A stretch of 64,000 nt of DNA, from assembly GCA_963706425.1 (NCBI GenBank), contig CAVPMN010000020.1, positions 1,984,001 to 2,048,000 of the forward strand, written 5' to 3'. Shown here piece by piece: positions 40,630 through 50,395 of this stretch. The first letter of the stretch is position 1. Every line of letters starts with the position of its first letter. The translations under genes and the position numbers were made by a program. The notes beneath the pieces are model-generated. The model was not told the DNA's origin and did no database searches. It worked only from the letters and a program-made list of their open reading frames with translations. Origin of the DNA: CAVPMN01 sp963706425 (lineage in GTDB: Bacteria; Actinomycetota; Acidimicrobiia; Acidimicrobiales; Acidimicrobilacustridaceae).

Positions 40630-42043
40630 ATGAGTGCACCGGTGCGCGAGCTCGACACGGAGGTGGTGGTGGTGGGGGCCGGACTGGCCGGGCTCACCGC
40701 AGCCCGCCGACTGGTCGCCGCCGGCCACGACGTCACCGTGGTCGAGGCGCGCGAGCGGGTGGGTGGGCGCACGCTCAGCCACCACCTCGACGACGGCACG
40801 GTGCTCGACGTGGGCGGACAGTGGGTGGGACCGTCCCAGGACCGCGTGCTCGCCCTCATCGCCGAGCTCGGTCTGGCCACCTTCCCCACCTGGACCGCGG
40901 GCGACAGCTTGGCCGGCATCGGTACCGAGCTGGCCCGCTACTCCGGCGCAGTGCCCAAGCTGCCCTACCGGGTGCTGGCCGACGTGCTGCAGGCCCAGCT
41001 GCGCCTCGACCGCCTCGCCCGTCAGGTGCCGCTCGACCGACCGTGGCGCGCCCCGCGGGCCGACGAGTGGGACGCCGCCACCTTCGAGACGTGGATCCGG
41101 CGGGCCACGGCCACGGCGGGCGGCGCCGACTACTTCCGCATCGTCGCCGACGCGGTGTTCGCCGCCGATCCGGCGTCGTTCTCATTGCTGCACGCGCTCT
41201 TCTACATCCGCTCCGGCCAAGGGCGTCGACCGGCTGATCAACACGCGCGACGGCGCCCAACAGGATCGGGTGATCGGCGGCACGCAGCAGCTCTCGACGC
41301 GCATGGCCGACGACCTCGGCGACCGGGTGCTGCTCGAACAGCCGGTGCGGCGCATCGATCACGGCGACGGCGTCGGGGCGGCGGGCGGCGTGGTGGTGCA
41401 CACCGATCACCTGCGGCTGCGGGCCCGGCGGGCCATCGTGGCGGTGCCGCCCACGTTGGCCGGGCGTTTCGACTATCGACCGGCGCTGCCCGCCGACCGC
41501 GACCAGCTCACTCAGCGCATGCCGGCCGGCGCGGTCATCAAGTGCCAGGTGATCTACGACCGACCGTTCTGGCGCGACGACGGTCTCAACGGACAGGTGG
41601 CCACCGATCGGCCGCCGGTGAAGGTGGTGTTCGACAACTCGCCGCCGTCGGGTACGCCGGGCATCCTGCTGGCCTTCATCGAGGGCCGCGCCGCGGTCAC
41701 CATGGGTGACGCGTCCGACGACGAGCTGCGCGCCGAGGTGGTCACCGCACTGGTGCGTTGCTTCGGCGAGCGGGCTCGCCGGGCCGAGGGCTTCGTGGCC
41801 CAGAACTGGCAGCGCGAGGAGTTCACCCGAGGGTGCTACGGCGCCCACCTCCCGCCCGGCGCGTGGACGCAGTTCGGCCCCGCGCTGCGCCGGCCGGTGG
41901 GCCCGCTGCACTGGGCCGGTGCCGAGACGGCTGTGGTGTGGAGCGGCTACATGGACGGTGCCATCGAGTCGGGTGAGCGCACCGCGCTCGAAGTGCAGGC
42001 CGCCCTGTCGTCGGGTGGCCAGTCGTCGGGTGAACTGTCATGA
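40630..42043 (+). CDS. Flavin monoamine oxidase family protein (frameshifted)
   Basis: About 470 residues. FAD motif VVVVGAGLAGLTAARRLVAA (about 13-32), VVEARERVGGRTLSHH, VLDVGGQWVGPSQDRVL, and C-terminal YGAHLPPGAWTQFGPAL with GPLHWAGAETAVVWSGYMDG that seats the flavin. The frame changes at about 41217 (CC for C); removing one base restores SGKGVDRLINTRDGAQQDRV. Related enzymes oxidise amines, putrescine or other small substrates; the covalent-FAD cysteine of eukaryotic MAO is not seen. ATG at 40630; stop overlaps the next ATG. Confidence 0.9.
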
Positions 42044-42426
42044 GCGGTCGAGTCGATCGGCTGGTGGGCGTGTACCACGCCGAGGGCTCGCTGCGCGGCG
42101 AGCTGTCGTACTGGATCGGCGCGCGCCTCGGCCGGGCGCACTGCGCGCTCTGCGACATCACCCACGGCACGTTTCGGATGAAGGGGCAGTGGCGCGAGTG
42201 CCGGGCCCGACTGCCGGTCGAGTTCGAGACCGTGCACCTCGACGAGCGCCCCGCCGACCTGGTGCCGCTCACCGACGGCCACACGCCGTGCGTGGTGGCG
42301 TCGGTCGACGGTGCCTGGGTGATGGTGCTCGAGCCCGACGACCTCGAGGCGTGCGACGGCGACGGCGACGCCCTGATCGACGCCATCGACGCCGCGCTCA
42401 CCCGCCTCGGCCTCGAGCTTTCGTAG
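42040..42426 (+). CDS. Conserved hypothetical protein with a CALC motif
   Basis: 128 residues, not recognised. Seen: LVGVYHAEGSLRGELSYWIG, then HCALCDITHGTFRMKGQW with a Cys-x-x-Cys pair and His, then VHLDERPADL and an acidic C-terminus. The CxxC suggests a metal or redox site. ATG overlaps the amine oxidase stop (ATGA), so it is translated together with that enzyme and may assist it. Soluble by composition. Confidence 0.7.
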   Translation: MSGRVDRLVGVYHAEGSLRGELSYWIGARLGRAHCALCDITHGTFRMKGQWRECRARLPVEFETVHLDERPADLVPLTDGHTPCVVASVDGAWVMVLEPDDLEACDGDGDALIDAIDAALTRLGLELS

Positions 42427-42465
42427 GAGCGTCGAGCCGACCAGAGGTCGGGGCGTCCGGCGGAC

Positions 42466-42492
42466 GGGCCTCCCTACAAGTCGGGGAGGCCC
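42466..42492. terminator. Hairpin between convergent genes
   Basis: GGGCCTCCC, loop TACAAGTCG, GGGAGGCCC. Overlaps the last codons of the SDR gene. No T-run, so termination efficiency is uncertain. Confidence 0.45.
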
Positions 42493-43262
42493 ATGTCGAA
42501 GTTGGGCGACTCGATGCCGCCGTCGACCTCGAGCACCTTGCCGGTGAGATAGCTGCCCGCGGGCGACGCCAGGTAGAGCACCGCCAGCGCGATGTCGTCC
42601 GGGTCGCCCAGGCGCTTCAGCGGGGTGGCCTGCACCATGGCGTCGCGCAGGTCGTCGTCGGTGAGGATCGTCTCGAGCGCGGACGTGGCGGTCGACCCCA
42701 CCGCCACCGCGTTGACCCGAATGCGGGGGGCCAGGTCGGAGGCCAGCAGGCGGGTGAGGTGGCTCAGCGCGCCCTTGGCCGTGCCATAGGCCGCGAAGCC
42801 GCGGGTGGTGAGCCGGCCCATGGCCGAGGAGATGTTGACGATCGACCCGCCGCCGGTTTCGAGCAGATGGGGCACCGCCAGCTTGGTGAGCGTGAACGCG
42901 GTGGTGACGTTGAAGTGGAAGGCAGCCTCGAAGAACCGCTCGGACGTGTACTGCAACGGGCGGGGCTCGGTGCCGCCGGCGTTGTTCACCACGATGTCGA
43001 GCCGACCGAGCTCGTCGATGGCCGCGGCCACCACCCCGTCGAGGGTCGACGTGTCGCTCACGTCGGCGGGCACCACCACCGCCCGCCGGCCGAACGCGGC
43101 GACCTCGTCGGCCACCTCGTCGAGCTGCTCGCGGGTGCGCGCCGTGATGACCACGTCGGCACCCTGTTCGGCCAGCGCCAGGGCGGCGGCCCGCCCGATG
43201 CCGCGCCCGGCACCGGTGACGAGGGCGACCTGACCGTCGACTCGGAAGCGATCGATGAGCAC
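42474..43262 (-). CDS. Short-chain dehydrogenase/reductase
   Basis: 262 residues, classical SDR. Cofactor motif VALVTGAGRGIGRAAALALA (about 12-31), NNAGG, catalytic Ser in VNISSAMGRL and YxxxK in YGTAKGALSHL, and C-terminal LASPAGSYLTGKVLEVDGG. NAD or NADP preference cannot be told; an Arg after the glycine motif region (TARTRE) favours NADP. Substrate unknown. ATG start at 43262. Confidence 0.92.
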   Translation of the reverse strand: MLIDRFRVDGQVALVTGAGRGIGRAAALALAEQGADVVITARTREQLDEVADEVAAFGRRAVVVPADVSDTSTLDGVVAAAIDELGRLDIVVNNAGGTEPRPLQYTSERFFEAAFHFNVTTAFTLTKLAVPHLLETGGGSIVNISSAMGRLTTRGFAAYGTAKGALSHLTRLLASDLAPRIRVNAVAVGSTATSALETILTDDDLRDAMVQATPLKRLGDPDDIALAVLYLASPAGSYLTGKVLEVDGGIESPNFDMGLPDL

Positions 43263-43330
43263 GGCGCGCAGGTTAGTGCGACCAGATCCTCACTCAGAGT
43301 GACGAGGGTGCGGAAACTCGGGCGGGTCAC

Positions 43331-43358
43331 TCAAGCCTTTCGCCGCAAATGACGATCA
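43331..43358 (+). promoter_or_regulatory. FliA/WhiG-like promoter before the VanY gene
   Basis: TCAAGCCT (43331-43338), 12 bases, GACGATCA (43351-43358). Resembles the FliA/WhiG consensus TAAAGTTT-N11-GCCGATAA and has the same layout as the site before the CAP-domain gene. Confidence 0.35.
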
Positions 43359-43452
43359 AGTACCTTGAGGAGACCTGCGGGCGGGAAGTGGGCTTCCTCT
43401 TTGGCGCACCCGGGATGACCCCTCGGGCGCGAAACGTGCCGAGGAGGACCGA

Positions 43453-44772
43453 ATGCAGCCAGCCCGCCGACGTGCCCACGGCACCGTCGCGCGACTGCTC
43501 GTGGCATCGGTCGTGTGCGCCTCGGTCACCACCGCCCTGCCGTTTGCGCCGGCGCCGGCCTCGGCGGCCGGCGCCTCGGCGAACGATCCGTATGCCGAGC
43601 GCGAAGCGGTGCGCAGCCAGCGGGCCGCGCTGGCCTCGCAGATCGACACCCTCGAGGCCGACGACGCCGCCATCGACCGGGCCCTCGGTGATCTCGAAGC
43701 CAACGTGCGCGCCGAGCAGCTCCAACTCGACGACGCCCGCCGCCGGGTCAGCGAGGCCATCCAGCGGGCATTCGAGTCGCAAGCGGCCGCCGACGAGAAG
43801 CAGCGCGAGGTCGACGATCTCCAGGAGCGCATGTCGGTGCTCGCCGTGGAGGCCTACGTGAACCCGCCGGGGCACGATCTGCTCGAGCAGCTCAAGGCCC
43901 CCACCGCCAACGAGGCTGCCGAGAAGGAGGCGTTGCTCTCGACCCGCGCCAGCCGGGCGAGCGACGTGCTCGACCAGCTGCGAGCGGCACGCGCCGCACT
44001 CGAAGACGAACGGGCCGCCGCTGAGCGGGCCACCGTCGAAGCCGACGAGCAGGCCCGCGACGCCGAGGCTCGCCTGGCGGAGTACGAGACGGCTCGCGCC
44101 CAACAGCAGGAGTTCGCGGCCGGCCTCGACGACCGGCTCAACGCCAAGCTGGCCGAGGCCGACGCCCTCGCCTCGGTCGACGCCGAGTTGGCCGCCCAGA
44201 TCGTCGCCGACCAGGCCGCGCTGGCCAGCCGGCTGCGGGCCATGGCGCCGCCTGTGGCCGAGCAGGCGGTCGCGCCCACGCCGGCCGGGCCGACGCCCGG
44301 TCCCTCGCCGACACCCAACCCGACGCCCACCCCCACGCCGACGCCGCCACCCACCACGCCCCCGCCGCCGCCGCAGCCCGCACCGCCGCTCACCACCGTG
44401 CGAGGCATCACGGTGGCGACCTCGATCGCCGGCCAGCTCGACGCCATGCTCGGCGCGGCAGCGAGCGCGGGCATCACGCTCGGGGGCAGCGGCTACCGCG
44501 ACATCAACCGCCAGATCGAGTTGCGCCGGGCCCACTGCGGCACCAGCCACTACGCCATCTACGAGATGCCCGCCATGCTGTGCACGCCGCCCACGGCCAT
44601 TCCCGGTCTGTCGATGCACGAGAAGGGCCTGGCGGTCGACTTCACCTGGAACGGACGGGCCATCACCAGCCGCGACAGCCCGGCGTTCCAGTGGCTGGCC
44701 GCCAACGCGGGTCGGTACGGGTTCATCAACCTGCCGAGCGAGCCCTGGCATTGGTCGGTGAGCGGGCGCTGA
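43453..44772 (+). CDS. Exported D-alanyl-D-alanine carboxypeptidase (VanY) with coiled coil
   Basis: 439 residues. Signal peptide (LLVASVVCASVTTALPFAPA), then about 220 residues of coiled coil (RAALASQIDTLEADDAAIDR through RLAEYETARAQQQEFAAGL), a Pro/Thr-rich linker, and a C-terminal VanY peptidase domain: SGYRDINRQIELR, SMHEKGLAVDFTW (zinc His and Asp) and PWHWSV (zinc His). The coiled coil resembles the hydrolase-regulating N-termini of RipC/CwlO-type proteins. ATG at 43453 has GAGGAGG seven bases upstream. Acts on peptidoglycan stem peptides outside the membrane. Confidence 0.9.
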   Translation: MQPARRRAHGTVARLLVASVVCASVTTALPFAPAPASAAGASANDPYAEREAVRSQRAALASQIDTLEADDAAIDRALGDLEANVRAEQLQLDDARRRVSEAIQRAFESQAAADEKQREVDDLQERMSVLAVEAYVNPPGHDLLEQLKAPTANEAAEKEALLSTRASRASDVLDQLRAARAALEDERAAAERATVEADEQARDAEARLAEYETARAQQQEFAAGLDDRLNAKLAEADALASVDAELAAQIVADQAALASRLRAMAPPVAEQAVAPTPAGPTPGPSPTPNPTPTPTPTPPPTTPPPPPQPAPPLTTVRGITVATSIAGQLDAMLGAAASAGITLGGSGYRDINRQIELRRAHCGTSHYAIYEMPAMLCTPPTAIPGLSMHEKGLAVDFTWNGRAITSRDSPAFQWLAANAGRYGFINLPSEPWHWSVSGR

Positions 44773-44789
44773 CCCTACGCTCGCCGCCC

Positions 44790-45515
44790 GTGACCCCAGA
44801 CGAAGCCGCAGTCGCCACCGCCGGACCCATCGGCAGCATCGCCAGCCACTTCATGGTCGATGCCGCCACCTACGCCAAAGGGGCCGACCTCGGCTTCGAG
44901 GGCATGGACTTCTACGTCGTCGGCCGAGGCGGCGCGCTCGGTGACGTCGACGCCGACGTGGTGGCCGCCGCGTTCGTCTTCTTCAACCCCGACGCGGTGC
45001 GCGAGAGTTGGGAGCGCGGCCGCCAGGTGATGACACCGGCCAAGGCCGCCACCGAGTTCACCCAGGTGTCGGCCGATTGGGCCCGCAACCACGTGCCCGC
45101 CGACTTCGACGCCGCTCGCCTGGCCGAGTTGGCCGGCAAGGTCGTCGCCGCGGCCAGCACCGCCGGGGCTCCGCTGTTCGCCGGGTTCCGCGCCCTGCCC
45201 GAGCCCACCGAGCCGATGGCGTTGGCGATCCATCGCATGAACGCGCTGCGCGAGTTGCGCGCCGCCCGTCACGAAGCCGCCGTGTTGGTGTCGGGCATCG
45301 AGCCCCTCGACGCGGTGATGGTGAACACGCCCTACATGGCCGGCCTCTTCGGTTGGCCCGAGCCCCATCCCGACCCCACGCCGGTCAAGGACGCCTGGGA
45401 GGCCGCCGAGGCGCGCACCGACGCCATGATGGCCGCCTCGCTGGCGGTGCTCGACGAGGCTGAGCTCGATGAGTTCGTCGAGCTCACCACCACCCTCGCC
45501 GCCGCCCTCGGCTGA
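44790..45515 (+). CDS. SCO6745 family protein
   Basis: 241 residues. Pattern AGPIGSIASHFMVDAATYAKGADLGFEGMDFY, FFNPDAVRESWERGRQ, PLFAGFRALPEP and AIHRMNALRELRAARHEAAV matches the SCO6745 family of actinobacteria, helical proteins of unknown function sometimes called helix-turn-helix-like. GTG start at 44790, 17 bases after the VanY stop. Ends at a bidirectional hairpin. Confidence 0.75.
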   Translation: MTPDEAAVATAGPIGSIASHFMVDAATYAKGADLGFEGMDFYVVGRGGALGDVDADVVAAAFVFFNPDAVRESWERGRQVMTPAKAATEFTQVSADWARNHVPADFDAARLAELAGKVVAAASTAGAPLFAGFRALPEPTEPMALAIHRMNALRELRAARHEAAVLVSGIEPLDAVMVNTPYMAGLFGWPEPHPDPTPVKDAWEAAEARTDAMMAASLAVLDEAELDEFVELTTTLAAALG

Positions 45516-45529
45516 GCCGAAACCCTGCG

Positions 45530-45576
45530 TTCTGGCGTCCGTCGGTTGCGCTCTGCGCACATTCTGGACGCCAGAA
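45530..45576. terminator. Bidirectional hairpin between convergent genes
   Basis: TTCTGGCGTCC (45530-45540) and GGACGCCAGAA (45566-45576) are complementary. CTGCGTTC at 45525 could also pair with GAACGCAG at 45584. Lies between the SCO6745 gene and the GT39 gene. Confidence 0.6.
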
Positions 45577-45614
45577 CCATCGGGGAACGCAGATCGGTCG
45601 GGGTGCGCGAGGCG

Positions 45615-47173
45615 TCAGCCGTAGTGGCGCAGCTCGGGCCACAGGTCGGCCCACGGCCGCACTGGTCCCCGCGCCACCACGATGGGCTGGCCCGCCTCTT
45701 CGTTGGCCAGGCCCGCCGGGTTGGTGACGGTGGCGATGGGCTCGACCGCGGTGAACCATCGGCGCAGCTGGCTCGGCGAAAGCCCGATGGCGATCACCGT
45801 GGTGGCGTCGGCCGGTGGCGGGCCCCACCACCACGCGTTGTTGTGACCGCTGTAGGCCTGGGGGAGCCCGCGACCCGAGCCGTAGTGCTCGAGCGCGCCG
45901 TATTCGCCGTAGTTGGCGGCCAGCACGACGGTGCGCGCCCGCTCTTGGGGAGCGAGGCGGCGATAGGCGCTGGCCACCTGGTCGGTGAGCTCGGGCCAGC
46001 CGTGCATCTCGCCGAACTCGCCGTTCATGCTCAGCACCGGGCCGAGCCACGCGGCGGGCAGCACCGGCACCGACGCGGGAAGCGTGACCACCCCGGCGGT
46101 GACCGCGCCCGCCACGGCCAGTCGGCGCACGGCCAGCTGGCGGCGTCGCGATGGTGACCGCGCCGGCGGCGAACAGCACGATGAACAGCGAGGCCAGGTA
46201 GTAGGGCTTGCTCCCCAGGAACGCGACCACCGCGGTGACCACGACCACCATGGCGCCCAAGCGGCCGGAACAGGCGGCCCTCGGCGGAGCGCAGCAACCA
46301 CCACAACCCGGGGCCCCACACGACCACCGAGACGAAGCCCACCAGCACGAGCAACCCCGGCGCGAACAGCAGCAGGTTGTGCAGCCCACCGTTCTCGGCT
46401 TGCAGCGATCGGCTCATCTCGATGACCGGCCAGTCGTGCTGCGAGTGCCACCACAGATTGGGCAGCCAGATCAGCGCAGCGAGGGCCGCGCCGGCGAACG
46501 CGGTGGGCCGCAGCAGCAGGTTGCGTCGGGAGGTCACGAGGAACCCGACGGCCAGCCCGATGCCGAGGTAGACGACGGCGTGCTTGTTGAGCAGCCCCAC
46601 GCCGGCCACCGCCCCGACCGCCAGCCACAGACGATCGTCGCCCGTGCGCAGCAGGCGCGCCACCAACCACAGGCAGATCGCCCAGAACAGCAGATCGAAG
46701 GTGGTGGTGCTCAGCACCATGGCCGGCGTGTGGAACAACGGCACGAGGGCGGCGCCGCCCGCGGCGAGCACCTGGGCGAACCGCCCGCCACCGAACTCGC
46801 GTGCGACCAGGCCCACCATCACCAACGTGGCCGCGCCGGCGAGCGCCGGGAGCACGCGCAGCCCGGGCAGCGAGTTGCCGAACACCTCCCACGCCAGGCG
46901 AGCCATGGCCGGAGTGAACGGCGGCTGGTCGACATAGCCCCAGGCGAGGCGCCGCCCGGCGGACAGGAAGTAGAGCTCGTCGCGGTGGTAGCCGTAGCGG
47001 GTGCCGACGAGCAGGGCCACCGCGATCGAGCCGAGGGCCAACAACAGCAATGGCCCCCACGCCACCGCCGGCAGCACCGACGGCGCGCCGGTGCCGGTGC
47101 CGGTGCCGGCGCCCGTGCGGGCGGCCGTTGTGTCACCCGGCGCGCGGAAGCGCGCCCGGAAGGGCGTGCTCAT
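45615..47173 (-). CDS. Glycosyltransferase family 39-like membrane protein (two frameshifts)
   Basis: About 518 residues with about ten membrane segments. N-terminal WGPLLLLALGSIAVALLVG, then the catalytic-type loop YGYHRDELYFLSAGRRLAWG and YVDQPPFTPAMARL (Asp-Glu pair of PMT/ArnT-like enzymes). The C-terminal soluble part has ELTDQVASAYRRLAP and GPPPADATTVIAIGLS. The frame changes at about 46263 and 46141, each at a doubled base. Likely transfers sugar from a polyprenyl donor; acceptor unknown. ATG at 47173. Confidence 0.8.
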
Positions 47174-47240
47174 GGAGTCGCTCGAGTGGGCGTCGGTCCT
47201 CGCCCCCGAAGATCGCGCCGGGGCATACCCCGGACGCTAA

Positions 47241-47254
47241 CGGTTAGCTAACCG
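47241..47254. promoter_or_regulatory. 14-bp perfect palindrome, candidate operator
   Basis: CGGTTAGCTAACCG, 68 bases upstream of the GT39 start and overlapping the stop codon of the ATPase gene (47244-47246). TetR-type operators often look like this; no tetR gene is adjacent. Confidence 0.45.
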
Positions 47255-48539
47255 CTTCGGCCACGGAGAACGTCGACGCCGACGAGGGGCCACGGGTGGC
47301 GTGGGTGAAGTAGATGGCGGCCACCCGGTCGACGTTGGCGCAGTTCAGCACCGGTACGTCGCCGTCGTAGAGCGACACCGCCTTCAGGATCTTGCAGACC
47401 TCGTTGGGCAGGTAGGGCCGCAGATCACCGTCGCCCTGCTCGCGACTCACCTTGCGCAGGTAGGCCTCGGCGCCAGGCTCGATCTCGATCTGATGGCGCT
47501 CGGCGGCGGCCCGCAGCACCACGTCGAACTCGTCGTCTTCGATGGTGGGCACCAGGATCTTGTTCTGGATGCGCCGGAAGAACGCCTCGTCACCCAGACT
47601 CGACGGCTCGAGGTTGGTGGAGAACACCACCTTGAGATCGAACGGGATCTCGAAGCGCACGCCGTAGCTGAGCGAGAGGTAGTCGACCCGTCGATCGAGC
47701 GGCACGATCCAGCGGTTGAGCAGCTGCTCGGGCGTCATCGACTGGCGACCGAAGTCGTCGATCACCAGCACGCCGTTGTTGGCCTGCATCTGGATCGGTG
47801 CGAGGTACACACCGTTGCTGGCCTCGTAGGTGAGGTCCATCATCGACGCGGTCAGCTCGCCACCGGCGATCACCGACGGGCGCCGGCAGAGCACCCAACG
47901 CGGATCGAGCTCGGGGGGCTGCTCGCTGAGCGCCTCGTGCACGACCGGGTCGAACACGGTGATGATCTGGCTGTCGACCTCGACGGCTCGCGGCACGAGC
48001 ACCGCGTCGGCGTGCACCCGGATGAGGCGCTCGGCCAGGCTGGTCTTGCCGGTGCCGGGCGGGCCGTAGAGGAAGATGGCGCCGGGGGTCAGCAGGGCCG
48101 GGCCCAACTCGTCGAGCAGCCAGTCGCTGATGACCAGGTCGGAGAACGCCCGCCGCATCGACTGGTGGTTGATGGCCGGGTTGGCGGTCTGGTGACGCAC
48201 GACGGCGACGTAGTCGGCCAGGCTCACGGGCGCGGCGCCGGCGTAGCGGCACAGCCCCATGCGCTCGGAGGCCGAGTCGTGGCCGAGGTGGGTGAGCTCG
48301 AGCTGGTAGTCGTAGCCGTCGAGGCCCAGCACCTCGAGCATGCGCAGGTCGCGCAGGTCCTCGATGACCTTGGTCATGATGGCGAGGCTCAGCGACAACG
48401 CGTTGGCGAGTTGCAGGGTCGACGTGCGGCCTTCGAAGAGCGCCCGGCGCAACACCAGGTCCTGCACGAGGGCCATGGGGATGCCCAGCTCTTCGATGCT
48501 TCGCGGCGCGTGGAGATCGATTCGTCTCGTCTCGCTCAC
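47244..48539 (-). CDS. AAA-type ATPase with N-terminal regulatory domain
   Basis: 431 residues. N-terminal about 140 residues (LVQDLVLRRALFEGRTSTLQ, a winged-helix-like start, then LELTHLGHDSASERMGLC), then an AAA ATPase: Walker A FLYGPPGTGKTSLAERLI (about 153-170), Walker B GVLVIDDFGRQSMTPEQLL, sensor VVFSTNLEPSSLG, DEAFFRRIQNKI. Resembles ATPases with chaperone activity (COG0714-like) often next to pilus genes in related bacteria. GTG start at 48539. Role unknown; it may remodel a protein partner not in this window. Confidence 0.8.
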   Translation of the reverse strand: MSETRRIDLHAPRSIEELGIPMALVQDLVLRRALFEGRTSTLQLANALSLSLAIMTKVIEDLRDLRMLEVLGLDGYDYQLELTHLGHDSASERMGLCRYAGAAPVSLADYVAVVRHQTANPAINHQSMRRAFSDLVISDWLLDELGPALLTPGAIFLYGPPGTGKTSLAERLIRVHADAVLVPRAVEVDSQIITVFDPVVHEALSEQPPELDPRWVLCRRPSVIAGGELTASMMDLTYEASNGVYLAPIQMQANNGVLVIDDFGRQSMTPEQLLNRWIVPLDRRVDYLSLSYGVRFEIPFDLKVVFSTNLEPSSLGDEAFFRRIQNKILVPTIEDDEFDVVLRAAAERHQIEIEPGAEAYLRKVSREQGDGDLRPYLPNEVCKILKAVSLYDGDVPVLNCANVDRVAAIYFTHATRGPSSASTFSVAEAVS

Positions 48540-48607
48540 CCAGGGTCCTCCTCGTCCGTGACCGCCGTACAGGTACTCATCGACCCCGAGGCCCCCCTTC
48601 TTGAGCT

Positions 48608-48637
48608 TTGACGTGGGGTGAAGAAGGGCGGTTTAGG
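48608..48637 (+). promoter_or_regulatory. Candidate housekeeping promoter for the D-aminoacylase gene
   Basis: TTGACG (48608-48613), 18 bases, TTTAGG (48632-48637). About 40 bases upstream of the start. Confidence 0.35.
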
Positions 48638-48677
48638 GTGGGCGCTGGTCGCACTCGCTGGTCGAAGGGGGGACACC

Positions 48678-50378
48678 GTGGGCTACGACGTGGTGATCGA
48701 AGGGGGCACGGTGGTCGACGGCACCGGCGCCGCCCCGCAGGTGGCCGACGTGGCCATCGAGGGCGACCGCATCGTGGCCGTCGGCTCGCTCGACCCCGAC
48801 GCCGCCCACGGGGCCCGCCGCATCGACGCCACCGGACGCGTCGTCACCCCCGGCTTCGTCGACATCCACACCCACCTCGACGCCCAGCTCGCGTGGGACC
48901 CTGCGGGCACGTCGTCGTGCTGGCACGGCGTCACCTCGGTGGTGCTCGGCAACTGCGGCGTCACCTTCGCCCCCTGCAAGCCCGACGACCGCCAGTTCCT
49001 CGCCGAGATGATGGAGTCGGTGGAGGACATCCCGGCGCGCGCCATCTTGAGCGGCCTGCCCTGGGACTGGGAGACCTACGGCGGTTACCTCGACGCCCTC
49101 GAACGCTGGCCCAAGGGCATCAACGTGGGCGGCATGGTGGGTCACTGCGCGGTGCGCGTGCACGCCATGGGCGATCGCAGCCTCGACGAGCAGCCCGCGT
49201 CGGCCGACGACGTGGCCGCCATGGCCGAGCTGGTCGACGAGGCCATCGGCGCGGGCGCGCTCGGCTTCTCGACCTCGCGCACGTTGTTGCACCGTGTGCC
49301 CGACGGACGACCGGTGCCCGGCACGTGGGCCGCGCCCGACGAGCTGTTCGCGTTCGGCGACGTCATGGGTCGCTGGGGTCGCGGCGTGTTCGAAGCCGCA
49401 CCGCGCCTCGGCGAACGCGACGACGCCGAGCTCACCTCCACTCGCGCCGAGCTCGGTTGGATGGCCGAGCTGAGCCGGCGCTCCGGTCGGCCGGTCACCT
49501 TCGGGCTGGCCCACAGCGACCGCCGGCCCGATCTCTACCGCCGGGTGCTCGACCTGGTGCACGAGCTCAACACCGACGGCGCGCTCGTGCGGCCGCAGAC
49601 CACGGCGCGCGGCATCGGGCTGCTGTTCGGCCTGGGTCATCACACCCCGTTCGACCGCGGCCCGGCGTGGCGGGCGCTGCGCGAGCTGCCCCTCGACGAG
49701 AAGCTGGCCACCCTGGCCGACCGCGCCGAGCGGGCTCGTCTCATCGACGAGGCGGCCGACGGTCCCACGCCCGAGCAGCTCGCCGGCTTCTACGTGCTCG
49801 GCCCCGACGAGCCCCGCTACTCGCACGACCCCGACGGCTCGCTGCCCGCCGTGGCCAAGGCCCGCGGGGTCAGCCCGGCCGAGGCGTTCATCGACCTCAG
49901 CCTCGAGAGCGACGGGCGGGTGCTCGTGAACTACCCGTTCCTCAACCAGAGCCTCGACGCGGTCGACGAGATGCTGTCCGATCCGCTGGTGGTGATGGGC
50001 CTGGCCGATGCGGGCGCGCACGTCGGCCAGATCATGGATGCCAGCCAGCCCACGTTCTTCCTCACCCGGTTCGTGCGCGACCGCGCCCTGATGAGCATCG
50101 AGGACGGCGTGCGCCGCCTCACCTCCGACACGGCCACCCTCTTCGGCATCGCCGACCGCGGCGTGCTGGCGCCCGGCGCGTTCGCCGACGTCAACGTCAT
50201 CGACCTCGACGCGCTCACGTTGCACCTGCCGCACTACGTGCACGACTTCCCGGAGCAGGCGGGCCGCTACGTGCAGCGTGCCACCGGCTATGTGGCCACG
50301 TTCGTCAACGGGGTGCAGACCATCGCCGACGACCAGCGCACCGGCGCGGTGCCGGGCACGGTGCTGCGCTCGGCCTGA
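48678..50378 (+). CDS. N-acyl-D-amino-acid deacylase / D-aminoacylase family amidohydrolase
   Basis: 566 residues. YDVVIEGGTVVDGTGA and VTPGFVDIHTHLDAQLAWDP (metal-binding HxH), SCWHGVTSVVLGNCGVTFAP, GALGFSTSRTLLH, ALVRPQTTARGIG, VVMGLADAGAHVGQIMDAS (metal Asp), and a C-terminal RGVLAPGAFADVNVIDLDAL returning to the beta-sandwich. This is the D-aminoacylase/NAAAR branch of amidohydrolases, cytoplasmic, hydrolysing N-acyl-D-amino acids; exact substrate unknown. GTG at 48678 with AGGGGGG upstream; an ATG at 48618 is less likely. Confidence 0.9.
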   Translation: MGYDVVIEGGTVVDGTGAAPQVADVAIEGDRIVAVGSLDPDAAHGARRIDATGRVVTPGFVDIHTHLDAQLAWDPAGTSSCWHGVTSVVLGNCGVTFAPCKPDDRQFLAEMMESVEDIPARAILSGLPWDWETYGGYLDALERWPKGINVGGMVGHCAVRVHAMGDRSLDEQPASADDVAAMAELVDEAIGAGALGFSTSRTLLHRVPDGRPVPGTWAAPDELFAFGDVMGRWGRGVFEAAPRLGERDDAELTSTRAELGWMAELSRRSGRPVTFGLAHSDRRPDLYRRVLDLVHELNTDGALVRPQTTARGIGLLFGLGHHTPFDRGPAWRALRELPLDEKLATLADRAERARLIDEAADGPTPEQLAGFYVLGPDEPRYSHDPDGSLPAVAKARGVSPAEAFIDLSLESDGRVLVNYPFLNQSLDAVDEMLSDPLVVMGLADAGAHVGQIMDASQPTFFLTRFVRDRALMSIEDGVRRLTSDTATLFGIADRGVLAPGAFADVNVIDLDALTLHLPHYVHDFPEQAGRYVQRATGYVATFVNGVQTIADDQRTGAVPGTVLRSA

Positions 50379-50395
50379 CCGCGAGGCCGTGAGCG

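Noticed and set aside
43263..43452. Riboswitch (c-di-AMP or c-di-GMP type) before the VanY gene
   Set aside because: I could not fit the conserved core of either class to the leader sequence.
43349..43861. 170-codon frame MTIKYLEETCGREVG overlapping the VanY gene
   Set aside because: Runs out of frame through the VanY signal peptide and coiled coil, which are clearly coding in the other frame.
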